A stretch of 64,000 nucleotides of DNA from positions 5,592,501 to 5,656,500 of the forward strand of contig OY855912.1 of assembly GCA_963693305.1 (NCBI GenBank). Reading direction: 5' to 3'. Below, in pieces: positions 23,057 to 36,052 of the stretch. A model generated the notes under the pieces. That model was not told the DNA's origin. It did not search any database and worked only from the letters and a program-made list of their open reading frames with translations. Source of the DNA: Meandrina meandrites. Taxonomy: Eukaryota > Cnidaria > Anthozoa > Scleractinia > Meandrinidae. The translations under genes and the position numbers were made by a program. Position 1 is the stretch's first letter; each line of letters opens with the position of its first letter.

Positions 23057-23920
23057 GGGACTTTCAGATACACTACGGCGAGGCGCTACTACGGCTGGCG
23101 GAAGTAAAATTCCACACAAGATAAGACACTGCGCATGTCAGTCGGTCGAGTCCGGCCCTCTCGCTATAAACTCTCGCTATACAATATCATATTACTTGTT
23201 CCCAGTCCTTTTGGAGCTTAGGTGACGCGCTGTCCCTAGTGGCTTCCGTGAAATCTGACTACCTGAGCTGGGAGGTTTTACCGTAGTGGCTAGTACGTGG
23301 GTTTAATTCGCTGCTCTGTCCTTTTTCTACGAATTTCTCAGCATTTTCAGACTTCCAACGCAAAATGTATCCTTTGAAGTCACCTTCAGTCGAATATTTG
23401 TTGAGTTTGTCGCTCATACGCTTGTAAATTTTCAATTGAATTCGTTTGATGAAAGTGTCGGCATGGCGAAGATCTACATTCTTGTTCAGCGCGAGTTGTT
23501 TTAAGTTAAAAGCTTGCTTTGAGAGTTCAGTGAAGAGGCACTTTATCTGGATAAGTATCCGATAATATTTTGGTTCTGTGAGTGCTGGTATCTGAGATAT
23601 TCGTCTCTTTCAAATTATAAACATTTCATTAATCAAATTCTGAAATTGTTATCGTTCTAGAAAGTGTATAGCATAAGCTTTCGTTCAGAACTTATCTGTT
23701 GGACCTACCAAAGCAAACAATAGCAATCTTTCTTTAAGCGAAGCCATTCGGCTGTGAGATACTGAATAAAAGTGACCTTCCATTCCTTAGACTGTGCTTC
23801 TTTGTACTTTGTTTTGCTTCTTACACTAAATTTTGCAGACTGCCGAGACGTACTCTCCCCCAGACCTTTCCGGTCATGGTAGCCGTAGTAGCACTTCGCC
23901 GTAGTGTATCTAAAAGTCCC
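23057..23920. mobile_element. 864-bp DNA element, TA target
   Basis: The ends GGGACTTTCAGATACACTAC and (reverse complement) GGGACTTTTAGATACACTAC continue into CGGCGA and are flanked by TA on both sides. Paired sequence extends about 40 bp. It has no transposase. A degenerate tRNA-like stretch (GTAGTGGCTAGTACGTGGG) lies near 23284. Confidence 0.75.
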
Positions 23921-23928
23921 TAATGTTA

Positions 23929-24335
23929 TACAGCTATTTCAATTAACGTTGTCGGATTGAAGCTCAAAGCTTAAAGACAATACCGAAAGGTAGTATGGGC
24001 GAAGAAAGAGTGTTCCACGCGTGCTGAATACTAATGAGATACAGCGATATAGCAAACGAGACGTTTTTCGTTTCCTTTCTCTTCAGACATGTGTAGAAAA
24101 GATCCTTTTTCGCCTCATTTCATTTAAAAAGAATAATCCAAACCACATAACGGCGAAAGAAAAGATACAAGAAAGGTTTCACGGAAAGAAAAACAAATAT
24201 TCCACGTGCAAAAATACAAACTTGTAGATTTCCTCAATGGTGATATGCAAATTGCAGTAAATACCCATGGCACCATTCGGTCTTGACTTGTAGGTTTGAA
24301 GATTTAATCCGACAACGTTAATTGAAATAGCTGTA
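23929..24335 (+). mobile_element. 407-bp MITE, copy 1
   Basis: Ends TACAGCTATTTCAATTAACG and its exact complement pair for about 31 bp. TA flanks both sides. A 68-codon open frame inside is also present in copy 2 (50967-51373) with two residue differences; it is more likely conserved by recent transposition than by selection. Confidence 0.85.
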
Positions 24336-27300
24336 TATGAGTTACGGGAAAATCACACAAATTCAAACGGCATCGGATTAAAATGTTCCTCGGGTCGTTG
24401 TTTTCAAGGCAATGATTTGCGTCTTCGGGTAACGGTTTTGTGCATGCATTCAGCTACATCTTTTTTCTCTCCGATGAAGTTCTTTTTAAGGTCGCGCAGG
24501 ACCCTTGCTCATTAACAAATTCATTAGCCAAGTTTCTCGAGGGGGTGTTATCTTGTAAAGCTTTAATTCTCCGAACTTTGAACATCGATTCCTCTAAATC
24601 TTATCAAGGATATTAGGGGATGCTGTAATTACATCATAGTCGTAGTTTTACTGGCAGCTCGCCGGTTACGGTGATGTTTCAAGCTCTCAAAGCTAAACTG
24701 TAGATAATGCGATTTTGTGTCCAAGTTTTCTGCTAGAATAGCGCACCAAATTAAATGACTATATAACCTAGTGAATAAATCATAACCTCTTTTGTGCCCT
24801 GACAGAAAGAAATTTCTCGAATTCATAAATTCCTAAAAGTTATTGACTTCGAAGAGAGTAAAAATATAAAATCTTAACTTTGAAACGTTATATCTTCTTT
24901 TTGAAAGGGAGTTTGGTAAATTCGCTTCTGTCAGGGCACAATAGAATACACCAAGTTTATGTTCCTCGCGAATCAACTCCCGGAATTCTGTATCGGTGGA
25001 GAAAACTTGGTCACAAAAGTGCAGGTTTTGCCGCTTCCGAAGACCTTCCGAGTCAATGTTTACAACAACGTGCGCTTAATTCGAAGCTCCAAATTTAATT
25101 ATGCTGAATTATGATAATTCGCTACGATCCAGTTCACGGGAAACAAAGCTGAGAACAATAACGTATAATTGCCTATACAAAGAACTGTAAGAAATATTTT
25201 CTCATGAATATTTCGATTGTTGTCGGCTTCAGTCGTCCCAGTTCGTGCATACTCTTTTAAACGTAGGCACGCTAAGCGTGCAGGAGTTATTTTTTCAATT
25301 GATTGGGTGGCTTGGGGTAGAACTGGGTGTTAGTCCTGTTGGGATGGTTTATTTCATGGGTTGAGCTATTTGTGCATGGTTCATGTGCACGGTCCATCGC
25401 GCCGACTAAGAGCTACTTTTGGAAAAATAACTCAAAAACAATTTTAAAAGAAATTGTGCAAATGTTCTAAAATTAGGCTGCTTTCCCCTGTAAATATGAC
25501 TGTGGTGTGCAACCGATCGATCGAACCATACTGTTGAAGACAAAAAATACGTCAGTAATTTCTTCAAACGTAAACAGAAAAAAATATCTGGTAGTCACTT
25601 TTAAGGTTACCTTGATGTTTAACTATCCATCCCCTTTCATTCCAAGCCGAAAAAAACCGCTAAGTACATCAAAACATGGATTGAAAACTGTTGACAACAT
25701 TTACCGTAAACATGATCACAAAATCGCAAACACGCTCACTAAGAAAGCCAAATTGACCCAGAAATTGCAAACGAATAGCCAGATGGAACAAGAACAAAGT
25801 ATTCTCGGGTTTCTGAAATGGCTCCATTATTTTCATCATCAATATAAAACAGAAACCTTTCTGCAAGCAAGGACGACTTTCTTTCGACGAACGCGAGAAA
25901 CAAACAACTCTAGTCACCAGTGCATTTCGGCCAAACCACGTGACGATTTTACTTGGACTGGTACAATATGTAATTTCGCAACCAGAAGCAGAAACGTGCC
26001 CTAACTTGTAAGCGTAACATGATCAGTACCGATATTCCCATGGCAGTGCTAAAAATAGCTGTCGATGAAGTTGTGTGACACGCTTGACTGCACACCCAAA
26101 AAGCTAGTTTTCTTTTCAGCCGTTGTTTTTTGCGTGACGAGCCCAAACAACGGCTGTAAAGGAGACTACCAAAAAGCTGGCTGTCTTTTTTTTTCTTTTG
26201 CCTATGAGTAAACGTACATGTAACTGCAACCGCTTTGCGTTGGGAATATTAAATACACTAAAAAGGTATTGCGTCAGCCATGGAATGCGCTGACGTTGCA
26301 GCTTTCACTTTCGGTACGTGACAAACAAGATTATGTTTACTTTGCATGTTTATTTCGCCAGAAGCGACGGTCGTTAATTTGTTTGCAATTTTGCGACTAT
26401 TTCTTGTCGGTTTAGCCAGTTGAAGTGAATATTTTGGCTGTTTCATCGAGGCGAGTTCAGAGATCTGAAGAAAATAAATTTGGCCGACGTAAACACTTGC
26501 AAGCATTACGTCATTCGTACGGAAATAACCGCATTGCACCGCCGTACTACTAAAGATAGCCATCAACAATCGGATAGTAGTAGTAGTACTTTATTTAAAC
26601 ACATATCACCAATGAGCCAGGGGCTCGTTTAAAAGTGAACGTGTATTCTAAAAATTACAATATAAAAAATTTAAATAAGCTTGAAGCTTGAAATGCGAGA
26701 CTCTCACAACGACTACTATACCTTCCTGCCGCCCTCACTCGCGGCACAAATGATGATTTTCTCTTTCCGTGCCATCCAACTACGTTGTCAAAACACCTGA
26801 GGGGAAATTTAATATTTGCCGAGCAGACAAAACGTGCCCTTGTAACATCATCACGTTATGAGCTTTTCAAACGATCGTACAATAAATAACTCATGACCGC
26901 CCATGTGAAGTCCTACTATTCCTAAGCAGGAAACGTCGAACCTTCTCCCGGCGACCACATTCCAACCTCACGAAAATACCTATTATTTGGCAACTCTTGA
27001 ACCCAAATAAACCCACATGCCTCAACCTATTACAAATACGTTATTCTTTGGGGGAAAACCTTGAGAGGTTTATGGTCGCTCGTATTATTACTTAGCCAAA
27101 GCTCCTACTAATGCTATACTTTTAACCGAGAGAAAACAGTTTAAACACCGCGCGGTTAGAATCTCAAAGATTTCTCGTTTAATTTCTTTAACACTCGCCC
27201 TTACAAACAACCCACAGTGCGTCAGTTTGTTCTCATTTGGGGACCAAAACAAAACGTTGAGCAAACACACAACACTGACATAAAAAATGGAAGTCACAAC

Positions 27301-28371
27301 ATTTAATTTATTCTCAATACACATATTTATTCTACTCAAAAACATCATAAATTGTAAATGAAGTGGTCAACAAATACTATACCCATATTCTGTCGTCAAC
27401 TGAACTAGTTAATTCCGTAAACCAAGAGAATCACCTTCACCACCATGAAATTTCCAAACACTTTCAGTTTCAGAACCCACACACAATGTTCTCACCCAAA
27501 GCTACATAAGAATCAAGAACTGGAATAGAGACTTCAGGCCAACACAGCCTAATAAGGTCGAATCTGTAGCAAAACAAAGATGGCCGTACCTTGAATCCAA
27601 AACAAATATTCATGAAAACGATCCATATATACAAGCCGCAATTTGATTGGTCCTTGATAGAATCCCAAATCTGATTGGTGTGAAATACATACATGAATGA
27701 TCCACCCAACCAACATCCAACATCCAACATCCACCCACTTAATAGCCAAATACGTCTTCACGCCGACTAAGAGTTATTTTTTTGAAAAAAATAACTCAAT
27801 AATTCCTAATGTCAATTGAATAGCTTACAAATGGCTTTATACACTGCAGGTTTTTAAGCGATGACGTCATTTTATGACGTCATCGGTTAATGCTGTAAAG
27901 CGGAAAAGCGATGGAATTTATGGAATTTTTGGTGTTACGATTACTCCCTGAATTGAACCGAAGAGCAATGGGAACTAGGTGCATTGTTTGTATTCTTTTT
28001 GAGATCCGCCATCTTGTTTTTTGGCAAAGGAAGATATTTTTTTGCAGCTTGTATCATCACCGATCGGCAAACCTTATTTCATTTGTAGCTGTTAAATTGA
28101 GATGTCGAGTCTGCATTGAGTGTTGCACTTTATCAGTTATCGAATAAATTTGGCATAAAGTTAAGAAGTGATGTCTGTCGTGACTGCAGACGAAGCAACC
28201 GATTATTAGCAGTTTTGAAACATCTGTTGAAAAGGTGAGCCATCTTAAACCTTTTTTTAAGCGATGACGATGACGTGATCGATTAATCTCGCCGTGCGAG
28301 ATTGTTGCCTGTTGTTGTCTGTTGTCTGTTGCCTGTTGTGATCAACCGATCTGTATACTCACCGAAGGGAA
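24336..28371. other. non-coding repeat-rich stretch
   Basis: No gene is supported. The 165-codon frame at 25507-26004 has no recognisable domain or splice context. It contains a hairpin-family copy at 26117-26157 (CAGCCGTTGT against ACAACGGCTG) and a TAGTAGTAGTACTTTATTTA retroposon-type tail at 26573. A CGCCGACTAAGAG repeat occurs at 25398 and 27760. A palindrome with two TGACGTCA sites lies at 27859-27885, and an irregular GTTGTCTGTTGCCT tract at about 28305. Confidence 0.4.
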
Positions 28372-28748
28372 TGCACAATGTGCGAGCCAGCGAGCCATGC
28401 GAGGCACTTGAAAACACATTGGTTAGCCTAAATAGCACTCCGGTTAGCCTAAATAGCACTTCGGTTAGCCTACAGTTAGCTCGTAGGTAGCTTGCGGTTA
28501 GCTATTATATTGGGATAAGGGATTTCTTGCTTGCCCGGTTCACATGGCTTGCGAGTCGTGCGAGGCAAGCGAGCCATTTCGGTTAGCCTAAATAACACAT
28601 TGGTTAGCCTAGCAACACTCCGGTTAGCCAAAAAAGCACTTCGGTTAGCCTACAGATCGTTTAGGTAGCCTTTTTATTGGTATTTTTAAGTGCCTCGCAG
28701 GTCTGCCTCGCATGGTTCGCATGACTCGCTGGCTTGCATATTGTACAC
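28372..28748. mobile_element. palindromic element with GGTTAGCC repeats
   Basis: The left arm GTGCGAGCCAGCGAGCCATG.. and right arm ..CATGACTCGCTGGCTTGCAT are imperfect inverted copies. Between them, two blocks of CACTTCGGTTAGCCTA units (28420-28480, 28570-28670) repeat the minisatellite found at 585-745. No protein is encoded. Confidence 0.6.
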
Positions 28749-31700
28749 ACTCGAACCGAATACTGGGAAAAGAAATCAAGTCAACTCAACAAGAAATCGT
28801 CGCATAGAACTCAAAGCAAAATACTCCTGGGCCGTTAGAAAGGACTAATTTAAAGCATAAACGAAAGAAACAAATTATATTTGATGCGTTCTATAAGATT
28901 TAGTAAAAGAAATCTCTCCATTCTTTAAAACAAATGTTGTAAACAATTTTAGACAGCGTTTGACCTTGCATCGTATATATGTATCGTATATCGTATGTCA
29001 CGCCAAGATAACGCAATTTTTGTTGAACAATCATTCAGCACAGAAGTTGTCAGTTACTTTTATGTACCCTAATTTTTTGACAAATGTCCTGAAAATTATC
29101 AAAGACCCCTTGTGAAACGTCATCGCTTCTGCATGCATCGCGTGCCGTTTATTTTCAGTGAAAGTCTTAATTTAAAAATCGCTTAGTGTATTCTGCAAAA
29201 AAGAATTGGTACGACTAGGGATGAGAGAAAAGAAGAAAGGTAACGTCCATACCTTTGCTCCGTTAAGTCAAGTTTAAGCGGTTCAAGGCTTGTATTTTGC
29301 CCCTGCACATGTAGTGCCCACTCTTTTCGCTCTCGTCAACTATAGAGAGCCTGGAACAGGCTAGGCACGCTATATTTTTGTGACTGGTCGACATGTTTGC
29401 AGCCAAGAGTAGCGTCGCTTGATATTTTTTTAGCAACTTGATTTTATGTCCTGAGTAACAGCTTTTTTATTCCCAAAATAAATCTTCATGACCACGATAG
29501 TTTATTTAGAAAAATCTAAGTTCCCGACCTAGGCTAATTAGGGACGGAGCGTTATTTTTCTTGGAGGGGGGATATGAAAATTTTCCTCTGCAAACATTTT
29601 TTTAAGTTTTTGCACCTTTACAAAGTTTTTTTTTTCACATGCAAACTATTTTTTGTTGTACATATCATGTTCGCAAACAATTTATCATGTATTTCTAAGC
29701 CCGGGAAACAATTTTTTTGTCCGGAATATCCCTTAGAGAGAGAGAGGGGGGGGGGGGGGGGGGGGGGCGTAAAAGAGATGAGGACTTTAAAGAGCTTTGT
29801 AGTATTTTATTTCTTTTGACAAGGAAAACATTATTTCATTTTGAAAATATTTCTCTTTGTAAAACTACAAGAACAGAAACTTAAAACAAAGCTACTTCTT
29901 AAACGTTAACGCTAGGCTTTTATTAAAAAAGCACCGGTTTCTCTGATTCCCAGGTTCCAATTCCTCTGTCTGTGCTTTCTTTGAGGTTGACATTCTTTCC
30001 CACGGCCGCTGCACGCTCATATCGGCGTCATGGTAACTGAACAAAGGATAGTAAAACTTTTAAGTTTTATCCTTATTTAAAAGTCATTCGCCTTTTCGAC
30101 CGAGGATCCGGGAGAAAACAACATGCTGCGAGTTGTCCTTTTCAGATTTGTATATTTACGGGTCGATCGATAATGGAGTCCGATAGCGACTCCTCTGAGA
30201 TTCTCCGAGAACTTCACCACCGCGCCTAAGCAACAGCTGCTGGTTCAAATTTCAAGTGGAGGACGAGGAAGAGGCAATGCGAATTGCTTTACAAAAATCT
30301 GTCAATGATCAGATAAATACCTGTTTGCCGTGTTGTTTTTTTTAGATACGATACTCATATTTTATGTCCTTTATAAACTCAGGAAGACGAACTAACAGAT
30401 GACAGCCTTGAGGTTACAAGCAACTTGTTGGGAATAAAATTGATACAGTTTGAACATCCGGCCAAGCGACATTTTCTGGTGTTGTACCTCATTAAACGAA
30501 TCATTTAAAAAACGCGAACAAAATTTGCGCGTTATAAAATTAACGCGGATTTTCAAAAAGTTTTGTATTAATTGTGGCAAAAGGAGCAAGGTCACGGAAA
30601 ACGGATCTTGCAAAAATTCTTTTTTTTTGTTTATTTCTCGTTTTTAATTACTCCGGTTGGTGTCTTCCTACGTTGGAAAAATAATATTTTGAGGTTTCCT
30701 TGAATTTGAAATTATTCAGAAACACAAAATATTCGTTATAAGTTCCGATGAAAGTCTTATCTTCCTTTTAACTTATCGACCCTTGTTTGCCCTCATTCCG
30801 CCTTTAAAGAGTAATTTTATTCTTATTGTATTCTTGAGTTCTGTTAGGCATGTTTCTGTTGACCTGCCTTTCCAAAAAGTCCTTTATGACGGGCAAAGTT
30901 TAAAACAAAACATATCGCTATGTTGTCAAAGCATTAACTACAGTTGAGAGCAAACCGCTCACTGTTTTAACCTCGTTAGAAACCATTTCAGTTCTCGCGC
31001 TTTGATTGGATAGGTCGTTCTACTCTAGATGCTCTTTGCAAGGTTTATTGCCCGAACATGGTGACAAGAAACGAATATGAATATGCCTATACACTAAGCG
31101 AAAGCCGTTTGTTTTAACCATCCAAATAGAACGCCGATAAATATTCTTGCTATTAAATAAATAAATAGTTCCATAAAAACGATGTTGAGAAAGAAGGAGT
31201 CCTGGTGCGAGTCCTATAAGATTGAACCTCTTTTCCCTTTTCCCACCCTCCGCGGTGTTACACATGTATTACCGTACCAATTCGTGTCCACAGAGTACAC
31301 AAAGCGATTTAGAGTCTAACTCTGGAAAACTTACGGTGTAAAGGTGTTTTTTGTTACCCACGACTTTTACCCACACCCACGACCCACGACTTCTACCCAC
31401 GACCCACGACAGTTAGCTATACTCACCATCGCGTTGTTGTTTATTTAACTAGTAGTAATCAGAGATTAGAGGAGTACGTTCGATCTAAGATGGATAGTCA
31501 GTCAGTGGCAAAAGAGCACGATCGTCGGCATACTATGCTTTTCAATATGCCTCAAATGGAGCGAAGTCGCGAAGAGAGGAATCTCATCACGCCACGTTTT
31601 GGAGGACAGATTGCGTGACGAGCCAAAAGAACATCTGTCTGCAAAATAAATTGGAATTTGTTCACTTTTTTTCGAAGGGGTTTACTGCGAAAGAAATTGT

Positions 31701-32865
31701 GACACTGCAGGAGTTCTTGGTATGTTAAAGCAGAATTTTTCTTTTCTTGCAAGCTATGCTTTCCTAACTTGGATGTTACAGAAAAAGCCATTCAAATGAT
31801 GGATCGGTAAACGATTAATGGACCGGTCGGAAACATGATCCATCATCGCACAAGTCACTGGCAGTGATTTTTTGCCAAAGGTCAAAAGGAACCTCAAATA
31901 ATGAACGCAACGGCAAATTCTCATTGATATCGGAATAAATGTAAAACAAAGTAAAGTCACTCCTGACACTTCATAGGACATCCACAAAGTAGAAACGTAC
32001 AAAGTCATAAATGCATCGTTCATTTCTCTTACACTGTAATTCATATAAAATAGAATTGTCACGTACACGACAAATAATTATTTATTTCAGTTGAAAAGTT
32101 ATCTTTTGACACTAGGCATAACACGTCAACTTTTCGTTCATAGTCGATACATTGATAATATTCAATATAATGATTTCCTTGTCGATATGCCCAAAATTTC
32201 TGCGGATAAGAATATATCCGCACAAATTCAAAGAAGCGATACTAGTAAAACAATTTTGATCCTTATTTTACCCACTCTCTTCACGTGAAATGCTATATAC
32301 CATTTGTAATTGTAGCTAATTTTGTGAAACGTATTGCATGTAAACACGCTGGTTTAGCTTGCCTATAAAACTAATTTTGTGAAACGTATTGCACGTAAAC
32401 ACGCTGGTTTACCTTGCCTATAAAACTACGAATCGACTTACTCGATTAACACTCCTTTTACGATGTTCGGTGGCTGTCAAACTCTTGTTCCCTGGATTTT
32501 AACCCTGTAATGCTTTAACTCCGCGTACACGCTTCTTGCCAAAAAATGTTTCCTGCGATCGTATCGTACCAGCTTCCCGGCCGAGGCATGCCCCTGCAAA
32601 ATTTAAGCGGGGGGTACATTTTTGTAACCTTACAGGAATGTGGATTACAGGAATGTGGATTTTCCTGCCTATAACCGTGCACAGGACACCAGCTATCGAA
32701 AACCACAGGCCAAAATTAGGTTTGCGTTCTCCCACGTCGAACGCAATAATTGTGTTCAGTTTACGACCTTTTACATGCAAAGATTTACTACAGTACTTCG
32801 GAAAATGCTAACAAGTACTTTTTTTGTTATTAGTTATAGTGATGGATAGCATAAAAAGCAATGTG
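28749..32865. other. non-coding stretch with simple repeats
   Basis: No supported gene. There is a (GA)n tract followed by 22 G residues (29734-29767), a tandem ACCCACGAC tract (about 31360-31417), and a 55-bp sequence repeated twice in tandem (32316-32370, 32371-32425). Short open frames such as 31754-32068 show no family signal. Confidence 0.45.
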
Positions 32866-33264
32866 AGTGTTAATTTTGTGGAAGGAATTCAGTAGTTTTC
32901 CGCTATCTCACGGCACCATGATTCGCAAATTATTATCCCCAATTACCGCTTTTCTGTACCAAGAAAATACCACTGATGGTTAAATAAATGTCAGTGACAG
33001 TTGTACAGAATGAAAGCCTACCTTTCACCAGAGTGTTTCGAACTAGCGTTATATTTTGTAGAAAGAGTTCGTGTTTTTGCGAGTTGTTAAAATGACGCGC
33101 GGAGGTGAAGTTTGGTTTGGGATCAATTTATCAAGGTTGATAATTAACATTTCAAATCATGAATTGGTCTTTCAGCCTGTCTAGTTGTAATAAAAGTTTA
33201 CTTCAGAAAGGAATTATTTGTCTGAATTTAGTACGCATATGGTATATTTTTTTCCACTCGCACG
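32866..33264 (+). repeat. dispersed 0.4-kb repeat, copy 1
   Basis: The sequence runs from GTGTTAATTTTGTGGAAG to TTTTTTTCCACTCGCACG and recurs in the same orientation at 52590-53008 with many substitutions and small indels. The shared stretch includes AAGTTTGGTTTGGGATCAAT and CATATGGT.TATTTTTTTCC. It encodes no clear protein. Confidence 0.65.
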
Positions 33265-33343
33265 TTTATGTTAAATGCCGTTAAAGAGCCAGGAATGTTT
33301 GAGGGGGTGGGTGCGCGCTAATAAAAGCCTTCTAGACTGGGAG

Positions 33344-34317
33344 TCAATGGGTTAATGCATCGCAAATCGCTTTCAATAGTAACATTTCTCCAACGCATAC
33401 TCTATGCAAAATAGGCGAATCTCGAAGAGATCTTTGATTATAATCACTGATAAGAGTTTTTTGCTTTATTTTGTCTTTTCTAGATTTCCATACAAATTTA
33501 AAAAGTACCGAGTTTATCTCCTTGATAATTTCTTTTGTGAGAGGGATTTGAGAGGCTCGGAACATAAACTTAGGAAAAGCGAAGGTCTTGATGATCTGAA
33601 TTCTGCCAAGTAAAGTTAAGTTTCTCCATTGCCATGTATTTAAGGATTTTTTTATAGAGGTAATAATTTTTTCAAAATTAAGTTCTTGGAATTTTTGCCA
33701 GTCGTAGGTAAAAAATATACCTAAAATTTTCATTGGCTTGTTAACGTTGTCTATTCCAAGATCCTCATGGGAATTGTGTAAGCTGCCAAGCCAATATATC
33801 TCTGTTTTTTCTTCGTTTAGTTTTAATCCCGAAATATATCCAAAATTATTAATAACCTGTTTTAGAGAAAAAAAAAGGATCTCGTTTTTTTAACGAAAGT
33901 GGTAAGATCATCGGCGAAAACATTAAGTTTTATCTCTTCATTGCCTACTTTGATACCTATAATTTCTTTATTTTCACGTATTGAAATATTAAGAATTTCA
34001 AGCGCGATAATGAAAAGGTAAGGCGACAATGGGTCACCTTGACGCACTCGACGTTTGATTTCAAAGAGTTGTGATGCAAACCCATTGTTCATCACACAGC
34101 TTGAGATGTCGGAATAAAAGACTTTGACCCATCGAATAAACGATTCACCAAAATTGAAGGCTTCTAGTGTATTGACAAGATATTGCCAATTTAATGAATC
34201 AAAAGCCTTTTTAAAATCAAAAGAAGTCATTAAGCCAGGAATATTGTTAAGTTTGGTATATTCCATTACATCATTAATTGACCTAATTGCATCGAAAATA
34301 GTTCTGCCTTGGTTAAT
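33344..34317 (-). pseudogene. LINE ORF2, reverse transcriptase part
   Basis: The frame enters at QGRTIFDAIRSINDV and shows the RT signature blocks: MTSFDFKKAFDSLNWQYL (motif with catalytic Asp), RRVRQGDPLSPYLFIIALE, and VFADDLTTFV (the FADD catalytic pair). After a frame shift in an A-rich run near 33870 it continues, from 33733, with KILGIFFTYDW and LTLLGRIQIIKTFAFPKFMF, typical of the thumb and post-RT region. It ends abruptly at about 33344 by truncation. Confidence 0.85.
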
Positions 34318-35329
34318 TTATTCCGGGCGCACTTGTCAATGACAAACTTTGGGTTATAACTTTTGAGGCTTTGACGCGATGGCGGTGAAACTTTGGGAAA
34401 CTGTTCATCTATCATTCGGCGATAGTAATATGAAAATCGATTTAACTGGTTAAAAATATTTTTGATGTTACTGGCAATTAATTGGACTCCACTTTTTACA
34501 AAAAATCGAGTCCAGAAAAACATTTTGCTGATAGATTTTGGCTAAACTTCTGAAATCAGCTTATATTGACTAAGTACATATTATAGTCAAGTTTCAGAAA
34601 AATCGTCGGAACAGAATCGCTGAAATATTAAGGTCACCTAAATTCGACGCTTGAATTCTATTGAAATGTTCTTTTCTTGGCGTCTGTTGTGAAAACAATC
34701 TACGAACCCAAATTTCTGCGAGAAGCATCCCCAATGCTTGCTAAATCAATGTGCCTCGCCGATTTGCGATCATGACAACCGTTAAAAAGTATTTGCTTTC
34801 CCAGTAAACATTACAAAATGATCGAAAATCTTCTCAAGCCAACAAAGTTACATTTTTCATAAATTTTTCAAAATTACACCGTAGTTTAGTGTCAAACTCC
34901 TTCCAAACAAACTTCAGGATACTGCAATGTTTTTGCATCGATTTTTGCTGCTGTGCGATGCTGTAAATTGGAGAATTTATGTTGAGATTTCAAGCGGCTC
35001 CGCAACTGTTCTCTGGCCAAGCGGACGAGCAGTTTTGTTTATGAAACTTGACTATAATATGTATTAAGTCAATATCAGCTGATTTCAGAAGTTTAGCCAA
35101 AATCTATCAGCAAATTTTTTTTCTAAACTCGATTTTTTATAAAAAGTGGGGTCCAATTAATTGCCAATAACATCAAAAATATTTCTAAGCAGTTAAATCG
35201 ATTTTCATATTACTATCGCCGAATGATAGGTGAACATTTTCCCAAAGTTTCACCGCCATCGCGTCAAAGCCTAAAAAGTTATAACGCAAAGTTTGTCATG
35301 GACAAGTGCGCCCGGAATAAATATGGAGC
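34318..35329. repeat. 1-kb inverted repeat interrupting the LINE
   Basis: Two arms of about 285 bp (34318-34601 and 35043-35329) are inverted copies with a spacer of about 440 bp. Outer ends start TTTATTCCGGGCGCACTTGT. Each arm has an open frame through the same protein-like sequence (RMIDEQFPKVSPPSRQSLKS in the left arm, RMIGEHFPKVSPPSRQSLKS in the right), which I do not recognise. No clean target duplication is visible, and LINE sequence is missing at the junction. Confidence 0.8.
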
Positions 35330-36052
35330 CACCTTAATAGAAGGTATGATATCAGTGTTTTCGATAAAATCTTGCATACAGTCGCTAATTAGCCAGTAAT
35401 CAAGGCGTCTCTGGACCAGAGGTCTTTTTTGCCGCCAAGTATATTGTCTCTTGTCAGGATTTCTAATTCGCCAAATATCTACTAGATCATATGCTAATTT
35501 TATGTCAAAAACATTTTTCACGGAGTCTTTTTTCTCCACCCGACCATCTCCATTGTCCATCTCAGCATCCAAATGGGCATTAAAATCGCCTCCGATAATT
35601 AACTGACTACTTGAATTAAGATCGCTCTTATCCAATACTGATAAAATATTTGCAAAGAACATGCATTGTTCCGATGTTTTGTTTGGAGAATATATATTTA
35701 GGAGTAAGAAGGGCGACGCTTGGATTAATGCATCTATCAAAACATATCGACCATCACTGTCTTGACTAACTGACTTCAATTCGAATTGTAATTTATCACT
35801 GACCAAAATTAGAACTCCTTTGCTGTGATTTGTTCCATGGGAATAGTAAAGTTTTCCATGCCACTGAAACTTCCACTCATCTACTGTCTCAGGGGTGCTA
35901 TAGGTCTCCTGCAAGAAGGCGATATCAGCGTTTTGTTTTTTTATCCACGAGAAAATAGCTTTACGCTTTTGAAAGTCCCAGATTCCCCGAGCATTCAGTG
36001 ATATTAGTTTAAAGTTGACGTTAGCAGTTTGAGCTTCACCTATGATCAACAC
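35326..36052 (-). pseudogene. LINE ORF2, AP-endonuclease part
   Basis: It starts near 36052 and reads KLISLNARGIWDFQKRKAIF, then DIAFLQETYS, then SQLIIGGDFNAHLD and RRLDYWLISD. These are the APE motifs of L1-type LINEs: the N-D-G-type start, the LQE catalytic Glu, and GDFN. The final SDHS motif is absent because the frame leaves LINE sequence at IKVAP and runs into the inverted repeat. Confidence 0.85.

Noticed and set aside
24021..24227. 68-codon frame conserved in the two 407-bp MITE copies
   Set aside because: Conservation is explained by recent transposition; no domain and no initiation context.
25507..26004. 165-codon plus-strand frame
   Set aside because: No recognisable domain, composition like the AT-rich surroundings, no splice signals that tie it to a gene.
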